Assembly: GCA_030062745.1 (NCBI GenBank)
Contig: CP099844.1
Coordinates: forward strand, 20,212,596-20,276,595
Direction: 5' to 3'
DNA length: 64,000 bases
Source: Capitulum mitella
Taxonomy: Eukaryota > Arthropoda > Thecostraca > Pollicipedomorpha > Pollicipedidae
Under the pieces are notes generated by a model. It did not search any database and was not told the origin of the DNA. It saw only the letters and a list, made by a program, of their open reading frames with translations. Made by a program: the position numbers and the translations under genes. Position 1 is the first letter of the stretch, and the number at the start of each line of letters is the position of its first letter. Below, piece after piece: positions 46,649-56,723 of this stretch.

Positions 46649-47346
46649 CGATCGTGGAGTGGATGGTGAAGCAGAAGAACAGGGAGCCCCAGAAGCCCCA
46701 GGGATTGTCGTCCGGGTCCGGGTGCCACCGGTACAGGTCGAACTGCTCCCAGGAGGTGTTGAGTAGGACGTCCATCTCGCGCCGCACTTCCAGCCGGAAG
46801 GCCGTCTCGTTCGTTACCGTACCGAGATCTGAGTTGTTCATCAGCCGCTCCACAACGCCCAGCTTCAGACTCTCCAAGTCTTTGTGCTGGCCGGACGCCG
46901 GCCGCTCCAGGAATCATCATGATGCACGCGCCGATGGCGTTGTACACCATCAGCACGGCGAAGAGAAAGATGTGCGTGAAGCCGCGCCGCGACCACCGCT
47001 TCATCTTGTCCAGCACCGCCAGCGTGAAGCGCTCGCCGAAACTGAGGCTGGTCTTGGCCGTCTGGAAGGCGCCGTCCTTGACGTCCTTCATGCGGCTCTG
47101 AAGGTAGGACGCCACCTTGGCCTTGTCCATGCTGGAGAGCACGGCCGGCATGGTGAGGCCCCAGGCCTCCGGCTGGGCGGGCGCCGGTTTAGCCCGGCCC
47201 GCCTCCGGGTCGGGCCGGGCCGTGCGCGCCGCAGAGGCGGCCGCCACGTCCAGCCTGGGCGGCCGCGGGACGCGCGGCTGCGTCGGCTCCGGCTCGGTCG
47301 AGTTCTTGCGTCGCGGCGGCGGCGTCGGCATCACGCGGTCAGCCAT
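46649..47346 (-). CDS. K2P channel exon 1A: N terminus, TM1, cap, pore helix 1
   Basis: This exon encodes the first 232 residues of the long channel form. I chose the ATG at 47344-47346 (GCCGTCATGG, G at -3 and +4). A GTG further upstream in the same frame has no support. Residues 1-60 are a Pro/Ala/Arg-rich cytosolic tail. Residues 122-144 are TM1, rich in F, I, L, V and ending ACIMM. The cap follows with the conserved Glu (LERP) and three N-glycosylation sequons (NNS, NET, NTS). The exon ends with pore helix 1, FTIHSTIG. The donor is G|GTTAGTACG, phase 1. Oddity: between the ATG ATG codons ending TM1 and the CTG GAG of LERP there are four bases (46911-46914) where three are expected. The two halves therefore lie in different frames. 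The Leu-Glu after TM1 is a family hallmark, so the break is well placed. It could be a sequence error, a polymorphism or a real lesion. Exon 1B shows no such break. Confidence 0.85.
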
Positions 47347-47427
47347 GACGGCAGCTCGCGGCCGGCTCCCCGGCGCCGCCCGAGGCACTGGCGAAACGGC
47401 GCCCGGCCGGCCTGCTACCGGCCACCG

Positions 47428-47455
47428 ACTGGCGGTAACCAGGGGGGCATTTATA
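47428..47455 (-). promoter_or_regulatory. Candidate core promoter of exon 1A (TATA box and initiator)
   Basis: On the minus strand GCTATAAATGCC occurs with the box at 47455-47449. An initiator-like CCAGT lies at 47432-47428, with its A 25 bases downstream of the first T of the box, the spacing expected of a TATA/Inr core. The exon 1A ATG is about 85 bases further on. The surrounding 47.1-47.7 kb is CpG-rich. The placement is inferred from motif and spacing only. Confidence 0.5.
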
Positions 47456-48199
47456 GCAACACCGACCGTGTCAAACGCCAGCGACTGGTGACGTCAGAGG
47501 AGCGGACGGCGCATCGGCCTGCATCTGGAGCCGGCCTGTTGGCCCGCAGCCGGCCAGCTCACTGCCGGCCCTCCTTGGACGCAACGCACGACACCCCCGC
47601 GCCGCCGGGCTGCTATTTTGGCGCGGGGGAGGCGATTTTGGCCCGGTATTTCAGGTGACGGCTGCCGCTGTCTGGCGCCGGCTTTGCGCCACGCCGCCCG
47701 CCGGCAGCGGACAGGAAACCGATCGCCGCTGTGATCGGTTTCATCGCAGAAGCGTCATGGTATTTTCCATTCCCGGATCGGTCGTCGCTCACCGGTGGCC
47801 GACGGCGAGGAGGTCGTTTAACCCCGAGCTGGAGGTCCTGTTGATTTATTCAGGAGCTGCAGGAGAGAATATTAAACGGTACGCTACGCAACCGGAACTC
47901 GTGGCGCGATACTGCAGGCGTGCCACTCGACTGCTGGATCACAAGCTGCCAGGTCTATGGACTGGAGACGAAGGATCTGCCGGCTTGGCTTTTGGCCGCC
48001 GTGTTCGGAAGTGAGCACAAGAAATCGTCTGGCGTGTGCAATAGGGGTCGCCTGTCCTCTGAGCAGCTTTCTGGCCAAAGTCCGGTACTGCGAAGCCAGT
48101 CACGATGTCGTCGACGTTTCTTGTGTTTACTTTCCCGTTGTCAACAATGACACGCCACCGAAGTCGTGAATTCGTGATCATGAATAATCAACAGCTCCA

Positions 48200-48512
48200 A
48201 AGTGTCGCTGAAACCGACAGAGGGCCTAGCAAGCGGTCCCAGCGTAAAAACGATGTTTCAGAGGCTATGCCAAGTCGAAAACACTGGTTAAAATTACATC
48301 GATTTGACAAAAAAAGAGAAAACCTGCAGAAATCATAACGTTTACTTCCAGTTGACGCGGTAGGAATTTGTTTATAATTCAGGTCGGGAGTCCTGTTTAC
48401 AGGTCCGACGGTTGCTGGCAGGGTGTATGTCACGGCAGGCAATACGGTTGCTGGCAGGGTGGGAGCCAACCCGAGGATCTACTTGGTTTAACTAGGCCAA
48501 AGTGTGATGGTC
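48200..48512. repeat. Dispersed ~310-bp repeat, copy upstream of exon 1A
   Basis: This is the second copy of the repeat at 45,960-46,278 in direct orientation. It has an extra internal duplication of GGTTGCTGGCAGGGTG (48408-48423 and 48447-48462). It contains no coding frame. Confidence 0.75.
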
Positions 48513-50950
48513 CCGCCGTGCTCGAGGTGAGTCGGCATCGATTAACCCCATTCAGCAGCCAGTCTGCAACCGACTGCCAGCCGGCTGCCAGCCGACTGCC
48601 TCGCCGCCTGCGGTTAAACCCTCGCCCGCGCGGAAACGCTTCGCGGCTTTTATGGCGCGCCGCGGCACGCGGTACGGTCCGCGACGGCGACGCGGCAGAC
48701 CAGCGACGTGCAGTCGCGGAGCCGACCCGTCGGTGGCCAGCACCGGCAGAATGGGAAGGTCCCGGCCAAACCCTTCGCGTCGTTTACCTGTGTAACTGTA
48801 GCACGGCTGCGGCGTGTTCGGTTTCGGCAACTTCGCTGGACTGGTTAAAGAAGAGAGATAGAATGAGCGTGTGGCGGTCTCCTTCTACCGCCTTCTCTCT
48901 CGGTCCCGCTCGCTGGCCCGGCGCTGCGTGAGCGGCCGCGCGCGTGGGAGCCGCTGCGCGTGCCGTTGCTGCGGTGGCCGATGCCTGCCGAGCGGCTCCG
49001 TCCCGCGGAAACTTCCTCCGACCTGCCGACCGCCTATTGAAACTATGCACAAATTGCTGAGGCGGTCATTTCTGGTCGTGCTTATAGACAGTGAGAGACG
49101 CGGGGTGAGACGTGAGAGGCGTGAGAAGGGAAAAGACCTCTGGGGGATGACTTGGTAACGGCGGGATCCGGAAGCTTTATGTTCCTTCTCCCTCCTTATT
49201 CGGCTACCTAGATCGCCTCACGTCGTCCCAAAAAATATGTTTATTCATTTTATTTAAGAATAGGCCGACACAGACAGCGTGCTGGTTCCTTTAAGAATCG
49301 ACGTAACAAATTTTAATACTCCGCGACTAATCACAAATCGGCTGTGACGCACGTTGGCTAATCCTTCATTGGTCCTTGATCATCCTCCCCAATTTCACCC
49401 TCATGCCTTTCTGTGGTGACGAAACTCGCTCATCCGCCCTCCCCTTGACCTCTCTTCCCCAGCTCCAGTGACGTGCTTTGTCGACATCCGTTGTAAACGT
49501 CTGCGGTTGAGACTGTTTTCGTCCGTAAGCCAAACTTTTTTCTTGTTAACTTTTAATTGAGCCCAGCCGGCCCTTTCACATGACCAAATGATCCAGGACC
49601 ACGTCAGTAGCTGCCGGGGTCCTCCCGGGCCATCGGCGAACCCGGGACCCTGAGGGTTACTCGCCCGCGACTCCTTTTCTGAGCTGCCGTGGCCTCGGCC
49701 AGTTCAGTCCTTATCCCGGGACGTTTGGCTACCAATCACCGCGATCCGAACCTTTTCCTTCCGACATGCCGGCCTGCGTCCCGGTCTTACAGTCGTCCAC
49801 GGTTTCTTCACCCAGGTCCGGACGACGCCGACGCTCCTTGTCACTCGCGATTAAATGGTTTAGTCTCGACTGTAGAAGACTCGAATGCAAAGACTCGACA
49901 TGCCGTAAGAACTTGTTTTCTGCCCGAAATCAAAACGGAAAATTTCTTTAGACACGCACTACCGGTTGTAGTCGAACCACTTCGCGTGAGAACGACGCCA
50001 CAAGTCCAAGCCTATTGCCTTCGGGGTTTTTCACATTTAACTTCCGACATCAGCGTACCTGACGCTGTCGGTACTAGTAACCGGTCATTGTTCGGCCCGC
50101 GCCGAATTTGCCTTGTGCGTCGCGCTGCGCCCGGCGGCGGCGGCAGTGGCTGGCCGTTCTGACGGATAATGGCGTCGATGACGCGTCCCCTCCCAGCCTC
50201 AGGCATCAGGAATCGGTGCCGTCGGAGAGCGGGGTGCGTCAGCTCGCGACGGCGGCCGGGTGGCGGATAGCGTCCCGTCCTGTTCTATGGCTGCGGCCGG
50301 GAGACCAGTGCCCACTTGGACCCATCTCTGCCTGCCGCGGCAGGGGCGGCGGCAGGTCGCATTCGCGCGTATTCGCGTGCCGCGGCTCGGCTTGCGGCGC
50401 CCTTTGCCCCGCGCTTGACCGGCCGCGTTGGGGCGGCAAACGGGAATGTTTGGTCGTCTCCCCTTGTGTGGCGTCCCGGCTGATCGTCCGACCGGCGGGC
50501 GGCTGGTGAAAGCCAGCAAGGCCCGTCGAGATGGGCCTTTCGGTCCCGATGACCGCGGCCAGCGCTGACAATGCCGGCGACTGGTCCTATGTCTGGCCGG
50601 CCGCCGATCCGCTGGCCGGGCCCGACGCCTGTGCCCGAAACAAATTGGCCTCTCCTCCGGCGAACGCCATATTTCAGTCCGGCCCCTACGGACCAGGTAC
50701 GATATTCCGTCGCGTTAGCCCTTATCGCCGAGTCTGATCATATCTAACAAAAAACCCTGATTGCGAATGTTGGTGAGCTCCGTTCGCTGGCGTCTTTATG
50801 ACGCGCTTACGAGCTGGCCGCCCACGACCTGGCTCTACCTTTCTGGCGAAATGGTCACCGGCCCACCAGCCTTTTTAACTACATACGCGAACTCCAAACG
50901 CCACGCTCTGTCGGCCCATCGGTCTGTAAGCAAAACGAGCAGGACTGGTG
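48513..50950. other. Upstream flank, GC-rich patches
   Basis: CpG-rich blocks lie at 48,530-49,030 and 50,080-50,500. The open frames there are Arg/Pro/Ala-rich and unlike known proteins. I see no splice-linked exon chain and no K2P-like exon. Confidence 0.3.
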
Positions 50951-51450
50951 CTTTTGCGGACTGGTCCATGGGCTGCCGTCAGCAGGCGAGCGCCGGTACG
51001 GAGCGCGCCTGATCCGCACACCCACAGGCGAGCAGCGGTGCGATGATTTGGGCCTCGACTTTCCCAGTCGCGAGATCCTCCCCTGGTACAAAGTCGGATC
51101 GACGCGACATGGGCTATTCACCAGCCTAGGGCGGGTAAGGCAGGGCGATCCTCTAACGTCAATTTTCTCCCGTGTCTGCAGGTAAAGCGGGCCGGGCCAG
51201 CGTTTTGCGGACGGGTCCATGAGCTACCGTTAACAGACGCGCGCCGAAACGGAACGCGCCTGATCGCATATCCACGGGCCCGCCGCGGTAGGATAATTTA
51301 GGTCTTAAATTTCCCATCCGAACGAACTTTCGCTGAGAAGAAAAATACCGACACGGCCTGGGCTATCCACCAGCCATGGGCGGATAGGGCAGGGTGACAA
51401 TCTAACGTCAGTTTCCCCCCCATCCGCTCGACCCTTCCGGCCCCTCTGAA
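50951..51450. repeat. Tandem duplication, ~251-bp period
   Basis: CTTTTGCGGACTGGTCCATG (50951) recurs as GTTTTGCGGACGGGTCCATG (51202). The order of matches continues through AACGCGCCTGATC, TTTCCC, GGGCTATYCACCAGCC and CTAACGTCA. The copies are roughly 75% alike, so the duplication is old. Confidence 0.75.
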
Positions 51451-52010
51451 AGCGACTGGCTCAGGGAGTACCTTGTATTCACCGGTCACCGCACATGCGT
51501 TACAAATCCACAATTTCGGTCTACCCTGGCCGTTCTTGGCTTCCGGACCAACAAATAAAAAAACGTGTTTTAAGCCCCCTTTTTGGCCTCAAAATAGGTT
51601 ACATTTCGGGTGAAATAGGGTGGTACACATGAGACGCGGGAGAGGGGCAGAGTCACGTCTCCCTCCGCGCCACTCACTTTTTCTCCATGTCCTTTCAGTG
51701 TCCGCCGCTGCTCCAGTCTTCCTTTCCGTCCTCGTGTGGTACCCTGATCTTCCCCTCTCCGTGCACTGCTTGCTTCTTTTTCTTTCCTTTTTTCTGACTC
51801 CTCCCTGTCCTTTTCCTATTGGTCCTTCGTTCTCATCCTACTGCTTATCATTGGCCTGTTTCGTCCGCCTTGAATCCGCTCCGCCTCTAGCCACTGCCTC
51901 CGGCTGTTACTCGCTCTAAATCTCGAGGTTGTCGTCACGCCACTTGTCGCCGCCTCCGGATAGATCTTGCTTCGATTTTCGAGGTCTGTCTTCGCCGATC
52001 TCCAGCCGGC

Positions 52011-52340
52011 CACGATCTTGTTTGCCTGTCATCGACGCACCTCGCCGCGAGCTTTCGCCGAGGCACGAAGATAAACAGGCGGTCATCTGTGCGCAGGCCC
52101 GGCCGAAAAGGGCCCTCGGCGTCATGGTGATGTTACATTTGTCCCATGGCGGAGCCGATCCTCAAAGGCGCCTGACTCATCATGGTCTTGTTTGGTTGTC
52201 TTCGACGCCCTACGGCAAGAGTCTTCGAAGTGGTGTGAAACAGACGGCCATCTGCGTGCCGGCCTGTCCGTAAACCGAGTCGTCGGCGCCATGGTAATGC
52301 TCCTCCTGTTCTGGTTGTCGGCGCCGGTCTCCCTGGCATC
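52011..52340. repeat. Degenerate tandem duplication, ~170-bp period
   Basis: The block CACGATCTTGTTTGCCTGTC (52011) recurs as CATGGTCTTGTTTGGTTGTC (52181). Matching AAACAGRCGGYCATCTG and CGTCGGCGYCATGGTRATG words follow. A partial third unit begins near 52,297. Confidence 0.6.
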
Positions 52341-52725
52341 CACCGGCAGATGGTTTTGTTTGACTGGTGTTGACACGTCGGTGCTGTGTGCCGGGGTTGG
52401 ACCTGCGTGGGCGCTGGCAGGAGACGCGGAAAAACTGGACTGGTTTTGGGGAGTCACGATGAAAACGTACTGGATAGGTACTAAAAAAAAGAACGTGCAA
52501 CTGTGACCCCGTTACATATTAACTCTATTCCCCCGTCTCTGACGCTCTGCGATGTATTTGCAGACAATTCGCGCTTTCTTGAATCGAAACAACTCCTTTT
52601 GTTTCTTAAAGACGTTGAGTTCGAGGCTGGGTATACACCTCACTGGTCAGGAAAAGCAGGCTTGTTATGGGCGCAAAATGACCTCAGTAGTCGCCGCTCC
52701 CGAAAACACCAATAAACAACAATAA

Positions 52726-53926
52726 CCCTATTCCCAGAGGGCTAGACGATACGGCCGATTCCCGGCAGGGGGGAGAGAATTTGGCCCCCTGAGATCTCGA
52801 GAACTACATATGCGATTTCATCGCAGCAAACGGCAATCAGTTTGCCATGAAGTAAACTACATTTTTCAAAAACGAAGTTTTCAAAATTTTGGAACGGGTG
52901 GATACAGGGGGCAAAAATATCGGAATGATGGATACTTTTGGGCTCCTTATAACTCTGTTGTTTACGGACAGATTTCGGTGAAATTAGCATGAAGCAAGGG
53001 ATCATGGATGGGACTTCTACCACTGGTACACACATTTGAAATTTCGGGAAAATTAATAGGCGTTCACAGGGTCTCAAAAACAGGAGGATTACTTTCTCAA
53101 CAACCGAATGAACAAAAAAGTGCAACCACTTTTTTGGTTTCTGCTAGTCATGTAATGCTAAAGAAGTACAAATCGTATTACAGTGTTTGTATAATGTTAG
53201 CATAGGCGGCGCCAGGGACATGAAAAAGGGGAACTGTCATGGTCACATACTCTTTAGATCAGCTTGTAATCGTTGACCTTAAATGACCTCCAGTGACCTT
53301 GGAGTCACTTGGGATGATCTCGTGTGCATTTTAATACGTGATAAACATTTGAATTTAATCTATTTCAAAAATTCCATATTACGGCTATTGTGATGTAGGG
53401 TACGAGCACTGACATTTTAGGTCATAGCTCCGTGACCCGACCTGATATCAAGCTGAAACTTGATACACAAGTAGAGGGCACCCTTGTACGTCATACACAT
53501 TCCAGTTTTGGCATTAAAAAATAGGACCGAAATTATAGTTATAAAACCGAATTTTAATCTTTCACCTTGACCTAACCTAGTAAAGTGGCCTCAAATAAAC
53601 AAAACTCCATTTGCACGTTGCCCAACTATTTAGCTATACATGCATATGAAGTTTTAAGTTCTATCTTAAAAACGCTGTTTTTGCAGTCATTTTCCTTTTA
53701 CCCTGAACAGGGCTAAAATGGCTTGAGATGCCTCTCAAAAAACATTGCCTGGCTCCGCCCCTGAGCAAAAAATAATTTCGACATTTTGTCACAGTACGTA
53801 GAAATAATAGTTTGGAAAAGTAACCAATTTTCGTGAAGCTGCGTCAAAAACCCTGGAATTTGCAAGCAAAAAATCCGAGGGGGGCGGATTCAGCCGCCCC
53901 CCCCCCCCCATGCCTGGAATAGCGTT
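52726..53926. mobile_element. piggyBac-type MITE, full-length copy 2, inverted
   Basis: This is the same element as 3,074-4,290 in opposite orientation, similar along its whole 1.2 kb (for example GAGATCTCGAGAACTACAT near 52792 and GTTGCCTGGC / ATTGCCTGGC near the other end). Termini CCCTATTCCC (52726) and CCTGGAATAGCG (53914) are worn, and the TTAA duplications have decayed. It is older or less constrained than copy 1. Confidence 0.75.
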
Positions 53927-54523
53927 CAGCCCCTTTTAGTGAATCCCGTCATGTGGCTGGACGATTCGCACGCAGTGGAACTGATATAATGAATGCTAGT
54001 CAAAAATGTAGCCTCGTTACATGACTTCCCAGAAACCAGTCCGACTTGACGGCCGCCATGTAAATAAGCGGCTCGCCGTGTTTTCGGACCAGCGACAACG
54101 TTGCCTGCCACGTGTTTGCTGGAAACGGCAGGTGCAAGATAAACACAACACCCAGCGGATGGGGAATGGGCGATTTACTCCTAATAACCGTCTAGGGAAT
54201 TACAATCGGTCCCGGCTGTTTGCTTCGGACGCTTTCGGCATGCTTCTGCAGCGCTGGGAGGCCATGAGACCGACGGCTCTGTTTAGGAGCCCAACAGTCG
54301 GCGTTCGACTCCGTCGGCCGACAGGAAAACGGCTCGGCGTCGGCACACGACTGTCCTGTTGGCCGACGCTGCAGCTGTGTTGGCGACCGGCGCGGCGTTG
54401 TTGACGCACGTGTCGGCGCCACGTCCGGCGCGAACAGCCTATTCGCATGTGACGTCACCAGCCGTTGACTTCAGTTGTGGGTGGTCAGGCTATGAACGTG
54501 CATGTACGCGCAGTTGTAGTTAT

Positions 54524-56723
54524 GTCATTCCACATCAAATCGCACAGGAACTGACCCGATCCCTTTCGATTTTGATGAAGTTTGGTGCGCTCATAGTACA
54601 TATGGGGAATGTCCAGCCATTGATGTATAGCCCTGTCTGATCTCTGAGGCCAAATTTACAGATCATGAAAGGTCACCGATTTTTACAGACATTGCATGAT
54701 TCAAATGCCCATAACTCGGTGCAAGATTCTCACAGGAAGGTGGCATTAGCGCCGTTTGAAAGAGTAACGTTCCACGTTTCATAAATAATTCCAGTTTTTT
54801 CGGCGACCTTAAGATGAGCTTTGACCTGCCTAGGTTACTTAGAACATTTTCGACTTTAACTATGTTTGTTCACCGTGATCTTCCCCAAAATGTAGTACAG
54901 TATGTCCCCAAGTATCTTAATAAATGTAACAAAAAACATTTCTGGACAAATCGAAACGTTTTCGGCTATCTTGATTTAAATGCTGCCAATTTGCACTTGA
55001 GAAATATGTGCTGAGGCTATTTGACGAATGTTGATTGATTTCGTGCCTTTCGTTTGTCCGATTGTTCTACAATTTGGTGTGTACGATGTCCTGCGTGCCT
55101 GCTACACATCAACTTAGTTTTAAATTGCTTGACCAGAAAGGTCAAATGTCATGGCACCTCATCATCAATCGATCCTTGCCATCCAAATCTGACATGCCCG
55201 TTCTTCGCATTTCTGCGAAAGTGAGTTCATTGGGTGTTCTTAGTTCTCAAAGCCGACTGAGATAATCTTAATCGTGCATCGGAGCCTTGGAAGGACAACC
55301 GAGGTCACTAACCTTGTTCAACCTTAGATTGCCTGTTTTGGCTTCGGATCATTGGTGGGTTTTCTGGGCGCTGATTTCGAATTTCACATGCATTTTGTAC
55401 GCATCGAGTCATTTATGTTCATTTTATGCTCTCGATAAATGTTAATTTTCTGATTTTTTAGTACGTATCTCAATAATCATTTCTTTCTGCCTCTATACAA
55501 AGTTGTTATTTCGTCTGTAAGTATTCCAACATTTGGGAGAGGTTAGTCGGTTGTTTGGTTGTTGGGTTATTTCACGACGCTTTCTACTGCCAGGGTCATT
55601 TCGCGTCGCCGGTTGTCTCTCACGCCGGTTGTCGCGGAGGACAGCGAAATGTCGCTATTACCCGACTCGAACCTTTGCGACATTTCGGCCACAAGGACAG
55701 CATGGTAACCACTACACTACGCCGCCCCTAAATCAGAGGAGGACTTCACAAGAGAAAATCAACACCCACTAGCTGACATGGAATTGGCGAACTCCGATAC
55801 GTGAAGAATATATGTGAAATCCGTAATCAGTGCCCTAAAAAAGCTATGAATGGTCCGAGGCCAGTTGGTTATCCAAGGTTAATCGAAGTCAGTGACCTCA
55901 GTTGACCTCCAAAAAGGCTCGATGTTCAACTAAGATTGTCAAAGCTGACCTAAAGGACAAGGAACACCTGACAGACTCACTTCCTTGGAAATGTGAAGAA
56001 CGGGCATGTCAGATTTGGATGGCAAGGATCGATTGGTAATGAGACGCCATGACATTTGGCCTTTCTGGCCAAGTAATTTAAAACTAAGCTGATGTGTACA
56101 GGCACGCAGGACATTGTGCACACTAAACTGTAGAATAATCGCACAAACAAAAGGCACGAAATCAATCCATATTCGTCAAATAGCCTCAGGGCATATTTCT
56201 CAGGCGCTAGTTGGCAGTATCTAAATCAAGATAGCTGAAAAAGATTTGATTTGTCCAGAAAAGTTTCCAGCCAGACTTATTAAAGATACTTGGAACATAC
56301 TGTACTACATTTTCAGGAAGATCGCGGTGGACAAACATATCTGAAACCAAAAATGTTCAAGTGTCCTAAACAGATCAAAGGCCATCTCAAGGTCGCCAAA
56401 AATCGAAATTATTTATGAGAGATGGAACATTTCTCTTTCGAATGGCGCTTATAGCACCTTTCTGTGGCAATCTTTCTTTGTTCCTTTCTTCAATCTTTCT
56501 TCCAATCTCTTCCTATCAATCTTTTACCGAGTTATGGGCATTTGAAACATGCAATGTCGTTAAAAACCGGTGGCCTTTCATGACCTGTAACTTTAATCTT
56601 AGAGGTCATCCAGGGCTAAAAATTTAAGGTTTGACATTTCTCGATAGGTACTATGAGCGTTCCAAAGTTCATCAAAATCAAAAGGGGTCCGGTCAATTCT
56701 TGTGCCATTTCAGGTGGAATGAC
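54524..56723. mobile_element. 2.2-kb foldback element with ~830-870-bp inverted arms
   Basis: The left arm (54,524-55,352) and right arm (55,851-56,723) are inverted copies along nearly their full length. Ends are GTCATTCCACATCAAAT and its counterpart ATTTCAGGTGGAATGAC. Internal landmarks include CAATCGATCCTTGCCATCC and GTAGTACAGTATGT with their complements. Identity is about 75-80%. The spacer (~500 bp) holds a tRNA-like SINE head. No coding region is convincing, so it is a non-autonomous foldback/MITE-like element. Confidence 0.8.
55640..55740 (-). mobile_element. tRNA-like SINE head in the foldback spacer
   Basis: On the minus strand the A box TAGTGTAGTGGTTACC (55719-55704) and B box GGTTCGAGTCG (55673-55663) are 30 bases apart, the layout of a Glu/Gly/Asp-type tRNA 5' half. 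The 3' end does not close an acceptor stem. GCGACATTTCG on this strand repeats as an inverted pair around the B box. A SINE is more likely than a working tRNA. Confidence 0.5.

Larger units (their letters stand above)
6651..47346 (-). other. K2P potassium channel locus with two first exons
   Basis: The locus joins five coding exons on the minus strand: 1A (47346-46649) or 1B (22554-22122), then 2 (17954-17752), 3 (15970-15698) and 4 (6857-6651). Seen in the sequence: both first exons end one base into a Gly codon before donor GTTAGT. Exon 2 opens after CTAACCGCAG with the two bases that finish that Gly and continues YGHLSP. The 2/3 and 3/4 junctions are both phase 0. Known for the family: K2P subunits have four membrane helices and two pore loops, dimerise, and carry background K+ current in the plasma membrane. 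The second filter reads TTIGFGD, followed by LVPS, and TM4 contains SMCINV, as in nematode and other invertebrate TWiK channels. Predicted lengths are about 459 aa (A, after allowing for one extra base) and 371 aa (B). Introns are about 28.7 kb (1A-2) or 4.2 kb (1B-2), 1.8 kb and 8.8 kb. No AATAAA or ATTAAA is visible on this strand for about 1 kb past the stop. Two tandem genes sharing the window, one having lost its 3' exons, is the main alternative to alternative first exons. Confidence 0.85.

Noticed and set aside
46654-47658. 334-codon plus-strand open frame opposite exon 1A
   Set aside because: It is antisense to the well-supported K2P exon. The GC-rich codons of the exon keep the opposite frame open.
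49689-50162. 157-codon plus-strand frame in the upstream flank
   Set aside because: No similarity to any family I know, low complexity in parts and open alternative frames.
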